From: Desulfitobacterium metallireducens DSM 15288
Lineage (GTDB): Bacteria; Bacillota; Desulfitobacteriia; Desulfitobacteriales; Desulfitobacteriaceae
Direction of reading: 5' to 3'
DNA: 64,000 nucleotides
Assembly (NCBI RefSeq): GCF_000231405.2
Contig: NZ_CP007032.1
Span: 2,170,001 to 2,234,000 of the forward strand
Shown: positions 29,047-37,919 of the stretch, in pieces
Layout of the letters: each line of letters starts with the position of its first letter
Numbering within the stretch: the stretch's first letter is position 1
Notes under the pieces: generated by a model
Told to the model about the DNA's origin: nothing
Database searches by the model: none
Seen by the model: only the letters and a program-made list of their open reading frames with translations
Program-made: the position numbers and the translations under genes

Positions 29047-30009
29047 TTACCGAAAAACTGAGGATTTGTAAAGGCTGTTCTGAATGCCTTCATGTTCGAG
29101 GATTCTTTTCGCCTGGATCGCATCCTTTTGCAATTGGTCAAGCAACTCACTTACACCAGAGAATTTGCGTTCATCTCGTAAACGCTCGACAATATTTAAG
29201 CTTAACTCTTGGTTGTAGAGATCACTCTTAAAGTCAAAAAAATGAACTTCAACGGTGGTCATATACTCCTCATGGAAGGTCGGTTTCATCCCAATATTCA
29301 TCATACCCATGATCATTTTCCCATTCAGCTCTGTCCAGACAGCATAAGATCCCCGTTTAGGAATCAACAGATCCTCATGAAATTCGAGGTTTGCTGTGGG
29401 ATACCCTAAGGTTCTACCTCGTTGTTCACCTTTAACAACCTTACCAAATAAACACGGATACCGTCCCAACATATTTTGTGCCTCTCGGATATCGCCTTGA
29501 AGTAAAGCTTTACGGATAATACTAGAAGAAATGACTTTTCCTGCCATGGTTTGGGCCTGAAGAACACTGACACCGAACCTATATTTCTCTCCGAAGCCTT
29601 GCAAATCCTCGGGAGTCCCCTTCCCTTTTGAGCCGAAGGAATAATTAAAGCCGACCACTACATACCGCATTCCAAGTTGAAGAAGTATATCGGATACAAA
29701 CTTTTCAGGCGTTGTGTCAGCCATTTGATGGGTAAAAGAAATCAGATATACCTTATCCACACCTAATTCCTCTAAAAGCTTCAATCGTTGCTCTGAGGTT
29801 GTTAATAACCCAATCATTTTTTCCGGAAAAAGAAGTTTTAAAGGATGCGGTTCGAAGAGCAACACACTTAATTCGATCCCCTTTTTCCGGGCTATTTCTA
29901 ATCCACTCTCCAGCAAGCGCCGGTGTCCCAGATGTACACCATCGAAATTGCCTAAGGCGAGTACGCAATCTTTGTTCGGCTTTTCAGGTAACTGTCTGAT
30001 AACCTGCAC
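29047..30009 (-). CDS. ribF: Bifunctional riboflavin kinase / FAD synthetase
   Basis: A 320-residue enzyme making FMN and then FAD. N-terminal adenylyltransferase domain with GNFDGVHLGHRRLL (about 20-33) and the later SSSIIRKALLQGD; C-terminal riboflavin kinase domain with GYPTANLEFH and the MNIGMKPTF motif. The open frame continues 59 codons upstream into truB, but GAGGAGG lies 11 bp before the GTG at 30009 and the length then fits the family. Confidence 0.93.
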   Translation of the reverse strand: MQVIRQLPEKPNKDCVLALGNFDGVHLGHRRLLESGLEIARKKGIELSVLLFEPHPLKLLFPEKMIGLLTTSEQRLKLLEELGVDKVYLISFTHQMADTTPEKFVSDILLQLGMRYVVVGFNYSFGSKGKGTPEDLQGFGEKYRFGVSVLQAQTMAGKVISSSIIRKALLQGDIREAQNMLGRYPCLFGKVVKGEQRGRTLGYPTANLEFHEDLLIPKRGSYAVWTELNGKMIMGMMNIGMKPTFHEEYMTTVEVHFFDFKSDLYNQELSLNIVERLRDERKFSGVSELLDQLQKDAIQAKRILEHEGIQNSLYKSSVFR

Positions 30010-30043
30010 TGCGTTTAATACCTCCTCTAATAGCGCAATAGGC

Positions 30044-30928
30044 CTAAAAAAACACTTTATAAGGATAAAGGGATTGGTCGTTGCATTTACCGATCCCAAT
30101 AAATTCATTTTCCATGAAGACTTGAACTTGTCCCGACTCAGGAAGCGTTGAGCCGGACAACCCCCTCTGGGATGTTGACAAGCCATGCCGAAATGCCTCA
30201 GCCCTTTCTGGAGTTAGTACTATCCTGGGTAAATCCAAAACACGATTAAACGGAATAAGAAAATCATCCCTTCCTTGTTCAATCGATTCGCTGAGTTGCT
30301 CTAAGGTCCAGCTTTCTTCTACGCGGAATGGACCTGAACGTAAACGAACTAATTTTGACATATGGGCGCCACACCCCATGGCATCTCCGATGTCCTGGCA
30401 TAACGTTCTAATATAGGTTCCCTTCGAACAATCCACCTCAAAAACAGCCTTTGGATAGTCGCTCTCTTGCCATGAAATAAATTCAAGCCTTCGGATATTG
30501 ATCGTGCGAGAAGCACGTACAACCTCTATTCCTTGCCTTGCCAAATCGTATAAATGCTTTCCCTGATGACGGACAGCTGAATACATCGGTGGGATTTGCT
30601 GAATAGAACCTAAAAATTGCGGGAGGATTTTCAAGAAATCATCCCCATTTACCTCGGGCGGGATCGAATGCAGGATTTCTCCTTGCGCGTCCTGGGTATC
30701 GGTTACAATACCAAACGTGATTTCGGCTCGATAAGATTTACCTTGATCAGTTAGATATTCTGCTAACCTTGTAGCTCTGCCCACACAAATGGGTAATACT
30801 CCATTCACTTCTGGGTCAAGCGTTCCAGTATGTCCCACCTTACGAGTATTGAGATGCTTACGCACCCAAACGACAACATCAGAAGAAGTCATGCCTACAG
30901 GTTTATGTACATTAATGACTCCGTCCAA
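30044..30928 (-). CDS. truB: tRNA pseudouridine-55 synthase
   Basis: A 294-residue enzyme that converts U55 in the T-loop of tRNAs. INVHKPVGMTSSDVV at the N-terminus, the catalytic Asp in GHTGTLDP (about 42-49), and CSKGTYIRTLCQDIG in the middle are all family-specific. The start is a TTG within the last codons of nrnA, with GGAGG 9 bp before it, giving a 17-bp overlap; the frame is open upstream, but no better start exists. Confidence 0.93.
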   Translation of the reverse strand: MDGVINVHKPVGMTSSDVVVWVRKHLNTRKVGHTGTLDPEVNGVLPICVGRATRLAEYLTDQGKSYRAEITFGIVTDTQDAQGEILHSIPPEVNGDDFLKILPQFLGSIQQIPPMYSAVRHQGKHLYDLARQGIEVVRASRTINIRRLEFISWQESDYPKAVFEVDCSKGTYIRTLCQDIGDAMGCGAHMSKLVRLRSGPFRVEESWTLEQLSESIEQGRDDFLIPFNRVLDLPRIVLTPERAEAFRHGLSTSQRGLSGSTLPESGQVQVFMENEFIGIGKCNDQSLYPYKVFF

Positions 30929-31892
30929 TGCGTAATTCCTCCTCAATCGCCTTAATGACAGATTGACTTGCCTCCTCCAAGGAGACCTCCATCGAACATC
31001 CAGCAGCTCTTTTATGCCCTCCACCGCCAAAACGGGCAGCTAATTCATTTACATTAAACCAGAGATTTGAGCGAAAACCGATTCGAATCTTTTGAGGTTC
31101 TATTTCTTTAAAAAGCACTGCGACTTCAACACCTTCAATACTTCGAGCATTATTTATAACGCCTTCACTTAAACCTTCAGCCGCACCTATCTCCTCGAAG
31201 TCTTCTTTGCGCAAAGTAATCACAGCAAGTTGTCCGTCACTATAAAGCTTAAGCTGGCTCAGCCCTCTTCTCAAGAGCTCAACCTGTGCTAAAGATTTCT
31301 GATCAAAAATACGGTGATGAATAGAAAGAAGATCGATTCCGCTTTCCATTAAATCAGCCGCAAGCCGATGAGTTTTAGGCTTCGTATTACTATACTGAAA
31401 TGAACCGGTATCTGTAATGATAGCTGTATAGAGATTAGTCGCGATTTCTTGATCTAGAGGCACACCAAGTTCTTGAATGAGTGCCATCACAATTTCGCCA
31501 CTGGCACTAGCTGTAGATTCCACACAGTTAAGTGTTCCAAAATTCTGGTTGGAAATGTGATGATCGACATTCAGTATAACCGCGTTTTCTGGGAGTTGAC
31601 TAAGCTCAAGATTAACACGACGTAAATCCGTGCAATCAACAAAGCAAAGCGTTTGAGGGAGTTGCTCAGGCAACACATTAATAACTTGTGAAGCTCCCGG
31701 TAAGAAATCTAAATTATGAGGAACTGTGTCTGGATTATACAGAAAAACGCGCTTCCCCAATTTTTCTAAAGCTAACCCCAAAGCGAGCATCGAACCCAAA
31801 CAATCGCCATCTGGCGAAATATGGGAGAAAAGCGCCACTTCCGGCGCTTTTCTTAATTCACTAGCAATGCGGTTTAACACATCATTCGCCAT
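30912..31892 (-). CDS. nrnA: NrnA-type oligoribonuclease / pAp phosphatase
   Basis: A 326-residue DHH-DHHA1 phosphoesterase that degrades nano-RNA and pAp. Metal-binding motifs SHISPDGDCLGS (about 25-36), CVDCTDL and DHH (in NVDHHISNQ); the C-terminal substrate-binding GGGGHKRAAG motif is near the end. The start is the ATG overlapping rbfA by 11 bp, with GAGGA upstream; earlier in-frame starts lie inside rbfA. Confidence 0.92.
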   Translation of the reverse strand: MANDVLNRIASELRKAPEVALFSHISPDGDCLGSMLALGLALEKLGKRVFLYNPDTVPHNLDFLPGASQVINVLPEQLPQTLCFVDCTDLRRVNLELSQLPENAVILNVDHHISNQNFGTLNCVESTASASGEIVMALIQELGVPLDQEIATNLYTAIITDTGSFQYSNTKPKTHRLAADLMESGIDLLSIHHRIFDQKSLAQVELLRRGLSQLKLYSDGQLAVITLRKEDFEEIGAAEGLSEGVINNARSIEGVEVAVLFKEIEPQKIRIGFRSNLWFNVNELAARFGGGGHKRAAGCSMEVSLEEASQSVIKAIEEELRIGRSH

Positions 31893-32259
31893 GAGAATCG
31901 TCCTCGTTATCAACTTTTTCAGTATGAACCTCATGCAAAAGTTCAGCGATATGAGCTCCGTATTCAATCGACGAATCATATTTGAAAACTATTTCTGGGA
32001 CGTGTCGAAGACGAATCCGCTTACCGATTTCGCTACGGACAAAACCCGCAGCTCGATTGAGAGCAGTAAGTGAATCCTTACCTTGTTGAGAATCTCCAAG
32101 GACACTAACAAAAACTTTGGCATGTCCTAGATCTGCAGCAACTTCTACACTCGTCACTGTTACAAAACCAATCCGAGGATCTTTGATCTCCTCACGGATC
32201 ATTTGAGATATTTCTTCTTTTAGTGTTTCTCCCAAGCGACTTGCTCGGTGTTTTGCCAT
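31882..32259 (-). CDS. rbfA: 30S ribosome-binding factor A
   Basis: A 125-residue KH-type protein needed for late 16S maturation. Features: R-rich N-terminus (KHRASRLGETLKEEIS), DPRIGFVTVTSVEV (about 28-41), and RLRHVPEIVFKYDSSIEYG (about 82-100). Small acidic C-terminal tail. GGAGGAATGA upstream; part of the infB operon. Confidence 0.95.
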   Translation of the reverse strand: MAKHRASRLGETLKEEISQMIREEIKDPRIGFVTVTSVEVAADLGHAKVFVSVLGDSQQGKDSLTALNRAAGFVRSEIGKRIRLRHVPEIVFKYDSSIEYGAHIAELLHEVHTEKVDNEDDSHGE

Positions 32260-32281
32260 AGTTCATTCCTCCGGGTTTGGA

Positions 32282-35221
32282 TTAAAGTTCGCGTTTTACT
32301 TCTTCCATGATATAACCTTCGATAATATCGCCCTCTTTTATATCATTAAAGCTTTCCACGCCGATTCCGCACTCATACCCTTCCATCACTTCTTTGATGT
32401 CATCCTTGAATCGTCTGAGGGACTCTAAATTTCCTTCATGAACAACTACACCATCACGAATCACCCGAACTTTTGATGCGCGCGTAATTTTCCCTTCAGT
32501 TACATAGCTTCCAGCGACGCTGCCCACTTTGGGAACCTTGAATACTTGACGAACTTCAGCGCGGCCTTGGACAAGTTCTTTAAAGTCAGGATCGAGCATT
32601 CCCGTCATGGCTGCTTTAACATCTTCAATCGCGTCATAAATGACACGATAGAGGCGAATATCTACGCCTTGCATTTCAGCCGTGGCTTTCGTGTTGGAAT
32701 CTGGTCGAACATTAAAGCCAATAATGATTGCATTAGAAGCAGCTGCTAACATAATATCGGTCTCAGTAATTGCCCCAACACCACCATGAATGGCGTTGAC
32801 CCGAACTTCACTCGTGGATAATTTAAGCAAGGATTGTTTTAAAGCCTCAATTGAGCCTTGTACATCAGCTTTGATAATAACATTGAGTTCTTTAACTTCT
32901 CCTTCTTTAATCCGATCGAACAAATCTTCTAAGCTGATTTTTGACATCTGACGGGCTTCTTCAGCTTTTCTCACATTCGCACGCGCTTCAGCAATTTGAC
33001 GAGCATGTTTCTCATCGATTATGACGTCGAAGATATCACCGGCAGCCGGCACCTCGTTCAGACCTTGAACTTCTACAGGCATAGAAGGGCCAGCCTTTTT
33101 CACACGTCGTCCTTTATCATCAACCATAGCTCGAACTTTTCCGAAAGCTGAACCAGCCAAGATCGAATCCCCTACATTTAATGTTCCCTTAGCGACCAAG
33201 ATCGTTGCTACAGGACCTTTTCCTTTATCAAGTTCAGCTTCAATGACGGTACCCATAGCAAGGCGGTTCGGATTCGCTTTAAGCTCACGCATTTCAGCGA
33301 CGAGTAAAATCATCTCAAGGAGTTGACCGATATTCTCCCTTCCTTTTGCTGATACAGGGACAGCAATCGTATCGCCTCCCCATTCCTCAACGACAAGGCC
33401 ATACTCGGTCAATTCTTGTTTCACACGGTCTGGCTGTGCATTTTCCTTATCGATCTTATTGATCGCCACAATGATCGGTACTCCTGCCGCTTTGGCATGG
33501 TTAATCGCCTCAATCGTCTGGGGCATTACGCCGTCATCTGCAGCTACAACAAGGACTGCAATATCTGTTACTTGAGCGCCACGAGCACGCATCGCCGTAA
33601 ACGCTTCGTGTCCAGGAGTATCAAGGAACGTGATCTTCTGTCCTTTAATTTCAACTTGGTATGCACCGATATGCTGAGTAATTCCCCCAGCTTCAGAAGC
33701 AGTTACATTCGTTGTACGAATAGCATCAAGCAATGATGTTTTACCATGGTCAACGTGACCCATGACTGTAACAACAGGCGGCCGTAGAATTAAATCTGCC
33801 GGATCATCAACAATTTCTTCGACTTCTGTCAGAGGCTTCTCGATTTTTACTTCTACAGTAACACCCATCTCTGTAGCTAAGATCGTAGCCGTTTCCGAAT
33901 CAATTTCCTGGTTAATTGTAGCCATGACACCTAAATCCATAAGCTTTTTAATGAGTTCACCCGATTTTCTGCTCATGATTGAGGCTAAATCTTGGACCGT
34001 TAATGATTCAGGAACCACGATATGCTTCGGAGTGGTGTCACGAACCTCTTTCTGTTCATGACGGGTATTGCGTCGATGTTGATGTTGTCGAGAACGAATA
34101 TCTTTCTCCATCTCTTTTTTTCGTTCAAAAGAGTGATCTTGCGTTTTCTTCTTAACCGGGCTTTGCCGTTTCGGTGGTTCGAGCGGCGTAGTTCCTGGTG
34201 TAGCTTGAGGACGAGGAGCTCCTGGACGTTGACCATAGGGACGATCTCCCATTCCTGGACGTTGACCATAGGGACGATCTCCCATCCCCGGACGTTGACC
34301 TTGCGGACGATCTCCCATTCCCGGACGTTGACCATAGGGACGATCTCCCATCCCCGGACGTGGACCTTGCGGACGATCTCCCATCCCTGGACGTGGACCT
34401 TGCGGACGGTCTCCCATCCCTGGGCGTGGACCTTGCGGACGGTCTCCCATCCCTGGGCGTTGACCATAGGGACGATCTCCCATTCCCGGACGTGGACCTT
34501 GCGGACGATCTCCCATTCCTGGACGTGGGCCTTGCGGGCGTGCTCCCATTCCTGGACGTGGGCCTTGTGGACGATCTCCCATCCCTGGACGTGGGCCTTG
34601 TGGACGATCTCCCATTCCTGGACGTGGGCCTTGTGGACGATCTCCCATCCCTGGACGTGGGCCTTGTGGACGATCTCCCATTCCTGGACGTGGGCCTTGT
34701 GGACGATCTCCCATTCCTGGACGTGGGCCTTGTGGACGATCTCCCATTCCTGGACGTGGGCCTTGTGGACGATCTCCCATTCCTGGACGTGGGCCTTGTG
34801 GACGATCTCCCATTCCTGGACGTGGGCCTTGTGGACGATCTCCCATTCCTGGACGTGGGCCTTGTGGACGATCTCCCATCCCTGGACGTGGGCCTTGTGG
34901 ACGATCTCCCATTCCTGGACGTGGGCCTTGTGGACGATCTCCCATCCCTGGACGTGGGCCTTGTGGACGATCTCCCATCCCCGGACGTGGGCCTTGTGAA
35001 GCTTCAGTCTTGGTTTCCCCTGGGGCTACCGAGTGGGGCAATTCTTTGCCCTGTTCCTTACCCTTTGTCTGAGTAACTTGGGCACGGAGACGATCTGCGT
35101 CCCCCTTCTCTACTGCACTCAAATGATTTTTAATTTCAATTCCCATATTTTCTAATTTCGTCATAACATCCTTACTACTTAAATTTAATTCTTTTGCCAA
35201 TTCGTGTACACGAATACTCAA
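32282..35221 (-). CDS. infB: Translation initiation factor IF-2 with long Gly/Arg/Pro repeat
   Basis: About 979 residues. N-terminal IF2N domain ([21 protein letters not shown] cut here at [19 protein letters not shown]), then about 23 tandem 11-residue repeats [11 protein letters not shown], a charged Lys/Arg linker, a second IF2N, and the GTPase with [20 protein letters not shown] and SAK motifs, followed by domains II-IV. It delivers fMet-tRNA to the 30S. The repeat replaces the usual variable basic linker and is unusually long. The TTG start at 35221 is preferred (family proteins begin MSIRVHEL; GGGGGTGG upstream); a GTG five codons earlier is an alternative. Confidence 0.95.
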   Translation of the reverse strand: MSIRVHELAKELNLSSKDVMTKLENMGIEIKNHLSAVEKGDADRLRAQVTQTKGKEQGKELPHSVAPGETKTEASQGPRPGMGDRPQGPRPGMGDRPQGPRPGMGDRPQGPRPGMGDRPQGPRPGMGDRPQGPRPGMGDRPQGPRPGMGDRPQGPRPGMGDRPQGPRPGMGDRPQGPRPGMGDRPQGPRPGMGDRPQGPRPGMGDRPQGPRPGMGDRPQGPRPGMGARPQGPRPGMGDRPQGPRPGMGDRPYGQRPGMGDRPQGPRPGMGDRPQGPRPGMGDRPQGPRPGMGDRPYGQRPGMGDRPQGQRPGMGDRPYGQRPGMGDRPYGQRPGAPRPQATPGTTPLEPPKRQSPVKKKTQDHSFERKKEMEKDIRSRQHQHRRNTRHEQKEVRDTTPKHIVVPESLTVQDLASIMSRKSGELIKKLMDLGVMATINQEIDSETATILATEMGVTVEVKIEKPLTEVEEIVDDPADLILRPPVVTVMGHVDHGKTSLLDAIRTTNVTASEAGGITQHIGAYQVEIKGQKITFLDTPGHEAFTAMRARGAQVTDIAVLVVAADDGVMPQTIEAINHAKAAGVPIIVAINKIDKENAQPDRVKQELTEYGLVVEEWGGDTIAVPVSAKGRENIGQLLEMILLVAEMRELKANPNRLAMGTVIEAELDKGKGPVATILVAKGTLNVGDSILAGSAFGKVRAMVDDKGRRVKKAGPSMPVEVQGLNEVPAAGDIFDVIIDEKHARQIAEARANVRKAEEARQMSKISLEDLFDRIKEGEVKELNVIIKADVQGSIEALKQSLLKLSTSEVRVNAIHGGVGAITETDIMLAAASNAIIIGFNVRPDSNTKATAEMQGVDIRLYRVIYDAIEDVKAAMTGMLDPDFKELVQGRAEVRQVFKVPKVGSVAGSYVTEGKITRASKVRVIRDGVVVHEGNLESLRRFKDDIKEVMEGYECGIGVESFNDIKEGDIIEGYIMEEVKREL
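34228..34995 (-). repeat. 33-bp coding tandem repeat in infB
   Basis: 23 units of 33 bp encoding [11 protein letters not shown] and variants [22 protein letters not shown] and one PGMGAR. Units in the 5' half of the gene segment are almost identical in DNA, those toward the linker are more diverged, which points to recent expansion at one end. Because 33 is a multiple of three, other frames stay open too, creating false antisense ORFs. Confidence 0.95.
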
Positions 35222-35267
35222 TACAACCACCCCCACATATTCAGCGCCCGATATTTATTCCAAGCCG

Positions 35268-35564
35268 TCAGCCCCTTACCTTTAAGATCGCTTTAGCAAA
35301 CCCATCATCCATAACCAGAACGGTTGAGCGTTGAGATAATCCAATCGCTTTTCCCAGCTCTAATTTTTCACCAAAAATGAGAACGGGTATGTTTAAATCT
35401 CTAGCCCATTGTGAATATTTTTTATGCGTACCCGGTGCATCTTCCGCCAAAACCAAAAGACTTCCTTTGCCTTTCTTTAGCATGGCTTCAACTTGAGACT
35501 CTCCGGAGGTTATTTTCCCTGCTCCGCGGGCTATCCCCAATAAAGAATAAATCCGTTCTGTCAC
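35268..35564 (-). CDS. ylxQ: L7Ae-family RNA-binding protein YlxQ
   Basis: A 98-residue protein of the L7Ae/L30e/S12e/Gadd45 fold. Typical pieces: LLGIARGAGKITSGESQVE (about 8-26), LLVLAEDAPGTHKKY and LGKAIGLSQRSTVLVMDDGFA. It may bind kink-turn RNA. The start is GTG overlapping the ylxR stop (GTGA), the conserved arrangement in the nusA-infB operon. Confidence 0.9.
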   Translation of the reverse strand: MTERIYSLLGIARGAGKITSGESQVEAMLKKGKGSLLVLAEDAPGTHKKYSQWARDLNIPVLIFGEKLELGKAIGLSQRSTVLVMDDGFAKAILKVRG

Positions 35565-35827
35565 GAACCTGCCAGCTTTCCTTCTAATTCTTGAATCAAC
35601 TCAGGAGAGAGTGCAATGTCAAATGCTTTTTGAAACCGATGCCCTTTTACAGCCGCCTTGAAACATTCCACTCGCGGACAGATGTATGCTCCCCGCCCAT
35701 TTTGTTTACCCGTTGGATCAATTTCCACTATTCCCTCCGGCGTCCGCACGATTCGAACAAGCTCTTTTTTAGGTTTCATTTCTTGGCAACCTAAGCACAT
35801 TCGCATCGGAACTTTACGCACCTTCAT
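35561..35827 (-). CDS. ylxR: YlxR family protein (DUF448)
   Basis: An 88-residue protein with MRMCLGCQEMKPKKELVRIV (about 8-27) and the GRGAYICPRVECFKAA motif, both family hallmarks. It starts 4 bp after nusA. The family fold is RNA-binding-like and some members modulate RNase P or transcription; the role here is not settled. Confidence 0.92.
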   Translation of the reverse strand: MKVRKVPMRMCLGCQEMKPKKELVRIVRTPEGIVEIDPTGKQNGRGAYICPRVECFKAAVKGHRFQKAFDIALSPELIQELEGKLAGS

Positions 35828-35831
35828 CTAC

Positions 35832-37205
35832 TCACCGCTTCCCTTTTCTCTTTTTGTTCTCCTTAGAAGGAATGGACGGCTCCGTTTCTTTTAACTTACT
35901 AGGCTCGTCTATTTCAGTCTCCGGCTCATTTTGCTCATAGCCTTCATACCCTGCCTTGATGTCATATCCAGCACTTTCATTATACTCAATAGATTCATCA
36001 CCGTAATCTGAGAATTCATCATATTTTTCGCTATTTGCGTCGGATTCTGAATTTTCCTCATACTCTTCGTAGTCTTCATATTCTTCATACTCATCATAAT
36101 TTTCATCATAGGTTTCATACTCATCGTATTCCGTTGAATCTTGTTCGTTGTAGTCAGGAATAAGATTTTGTGCTAAAGCTTGAGATTCAGACTTAATATC
36201 AATCTTCCAGTTCGTTAATTTTGCAGCCAAGCGTGCATTTTGCCCTTCTTTACCAATAGCTAAAGAAAGTTGATAATCAGGGACTACAACAAGGGCTACT
36301 TTCTCATTAGGTTTAGTGTAAACACCAACGACCTTCGCAGGAGATAGGGCATTTGCCACAAATTCCTCAGGTTCAGTCGAATAATTGACAATGTCAATTT
36401 TCTCTCCCTTGAGTTCGGTAACAATCGTTTGAACCCGACTCCCTTTGGGTCCGACACACGCACCCACTGGGTCAACATTGGGATCCCGTGAATAAACTGC
36501 AATTTTCGAACGAGCACCAGCCTCACGAGATACTCCCTTAATCTCAACAAAACCGTCATGTATCTCTGGAACTTCCAGTTCAAAAAGACGTTTGATGAGT
36601 CCTGGATGAGTTCTTGACAACATAATCTGTGGTCCTTTGGTTGTCTTTTTAACTTCGACGACATAAGTTTTTATTCGTTCAAAGGACTGATATGTTTCCC
36701 CAGGTATTTGTTCCTGGGCAGCTAAAATAGCTTCGACTTTGCCGAGATCAACGATAACGTTTTTCTGGTCATAGCGTTGAACGACGCCTGTAACAATATC
36801 CCCTTCACGGTTAATATATTCATCATAGATCATTCCTCGTTCGGCTTCTCGAATTCTCTGAACGACGACTTGTTTCGCCGTTTGAGCTGCGATCCGTCCA
36901 AATTCGCGTGGAGTAACTTCATATTCTACAACGTCCTCAAGGTTATAATTAGGATCAATTCTGCGTGCTTCCTCTAAAGTTACCTGTGTACGATCATCTT
37001 CCACTTCTTCGACAATGTTTTTGCGCGAGAAGACCTTAAATTCGCCTGTCATCCTATCGATACTCACCCTTACATTTTGTAAAGATGCGAAATTCTTTTT
37101 GTAAGCTGAAATTAGAGCTGCTTCAATCGTCTCAAATAGAACTTCGGCAGAAATTCCTCTTTCTTTTTCCAGTTCATGTAAAGCCTCAATGAACTCCATA
37201 TTCAT
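35832..37205 (-). CDS. nusA: Transcription elongation/termination factor NusA
   Basis: A 457-residue protein: N-terminal RNAP-binding domain, S1 (GDIVTGVVQRYDQKNVIVDLG region, from about 130), and two KH domains (VDPVGACVGPKGSRVQTIV and LAIGKEGQNARLAAKLT). After about residue 350 there is an unusual ~105-residue tail, extremely rich in Glu, Asp and Tyr (DEYETYDENYDEYEEYEDY), ending in a basic KENKKRKGKR. NusA of Firmicutes usually stops after KH2 (about 370), so the tail is an extension. GAGGAGG lies 11 bp upstream of the ATG. Confidence 0.94.
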   Translation of the reverse strand: MNMEFIEALHELEKERGISAEVLFETIEAALISAYKKNFASLQNVRVSIDRMTGEFKVFSRKNIVEEVEDDRTQVTLEEARRIDPNYNLEDVVEYEVTPREFGRIAAQTAKQVVVQRIREAERGMIYDEYINREGDIVTGVVQRYDQKNVIVDLGKVEAILAAQEQIPGETYQSFERIKTYVVEVKKTTKGPQIMLSRTHPGLIKRLFELEVPEIHDGFVEIKGVSREAGARSKIAVYSRDPNVDPVGACVGPKGSRVQTIVTELKGEKIDIVNYSTEPEEFVANALSPAKVVGVYTKPNEKVALVVVPDYQLSLAIGKEGQNARLAAKLTNWKIDIKSESQALAQNLIPDYNEQDSTEYDEYETYDENYDEYEEYEDYEEYEENSESDANSEKYDEFSDYGDESIEYNESAGYDIKAGYEGYEQNEPETEIDEPSKLKETEPSIPSKENKKRKGKR

Positions 37206-37222
37206 TTTTAACTTTTCCTCCT

Positions 37223-37681
37223 CTAAAACTCTAACGCTAAATTCGCTTTTTCAATAATATTTCTAGGAAGTTGTACCTTCTCTTTTTCATATTCAAGAAT
37301 AATCACATCATTTTCAAGTCCAGCTAAGTATCCAGTAAATTCATGATACCCTTGAAAGGGCTCTTTAGTACGAATATGAATCAACTTACCCTGGTAGCGA
37401 ATAAAATCTTCATCCTTCTTTAAGGGGCGTTCCAACCCGGGAGATGATACTTCTAACATATATGCCTGTGGAATGGGATCGTTTTTATCTAAAAGGTCAC
37501 TGACAGCATGACTTACATTCGTACAATCATCTAAGTCGATTCCATCCTCTTTATCAATATAAAGTCGGAGGTACCAGTGTGCGCCTTCTTTTATGTACTC
37601 AACGTCCACCAGTTCAAGTCCTAGTTCTTGGATAATTGGTGTAACTAAAACTTCAACTTTTTGCTCAATTGGCAGTCCCAT
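37223..37681 (-). CDS. rimP: Ribosome maturation factor RimP
   Basis: A 152-residue protein needed for 30S maturation; first gene of the rimP-nusA-ylxR-ylxQ-infB-rbfA operon. Pieces recognised: GLELVDVEYIKEGAHWYLRL, DLDDCTNVSHAVSDLLD, and the SSPGLERPL motif. AAGGAGAG before the ATG. Confidence 0.94.
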   Translation of the reverse strand: MGLPIEQKVEVLVTPIIQELGLELVDVEYIKEGAHWYLRLYIDKEDGIDLDDCTNVSHAVSDLLDKNDPIPQAYMLEVSSPGLERPLKKDEDFIRYQGKLIHIRTKEPFQGYHEFTGYLAGLENDVIILEYEKEKVQLPRNIIEKANLALEF

Positions 37682-37775
37682 GTGTATCTCTCCTTTTTTA
37701 CGCCCCTTCGTATTTATAGTGTTGCGAAGGTATTACAAAGTTATACCGTAGAAAATATATACTTTCTGTTATTGC

Positions 37776-37808
37776 AAATGAAAGAGTGGGTTCAAAACCC
37801 ACTCCTCA
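37776..37808 (-). terminator. Hairpin after proS
   Basis: GAGTGGGTT / AACCCACTC with a 3-4 nt loop; the minus-strand 3' flank is only moderately T-rich (TTTCATTTG). Probable terminator separating proS from rimP. A promoter for rimP must lie in 37682-37770, but no clear -35/-10 pair stands out. Confidence 0.6.
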
Positions 37809-37919
37809 GTTCATTCCTTAAAATTCCTAATTTAACTATAGCATATCCGTTTATCGTTCGCAACACTCCAAGGAAAATAATGCTTTAGATGAAACTGAGA
37901 TAGTTCTACTCAGAAAGTT

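Noticed and set aside
34228-34995. Considered as CRISPR-like array
   Set aside because: Units are contiguous, 33 bp, in frame with infB and without spacers; coding repeat, not CRISPR.
34022-35076. Long plus-strand ORFs (325 and 238 codons) rich in Trp/Thr/Ser/His or Asp/Leu/Val/Gly repeats
   Set aside because: Antisense shadows of the 33-bp infB repeat; the unit length keeps all frames open. No start signal.
37682-37919. Sequence upstream of rimP and downstream of proS considered for a T-box or riboswitch
   Set aside because: Only a simple hairpin (37776-37808) is seen; no T-box consensus (AGGGTGGNACCGCG) or known riboswitch core could be found.
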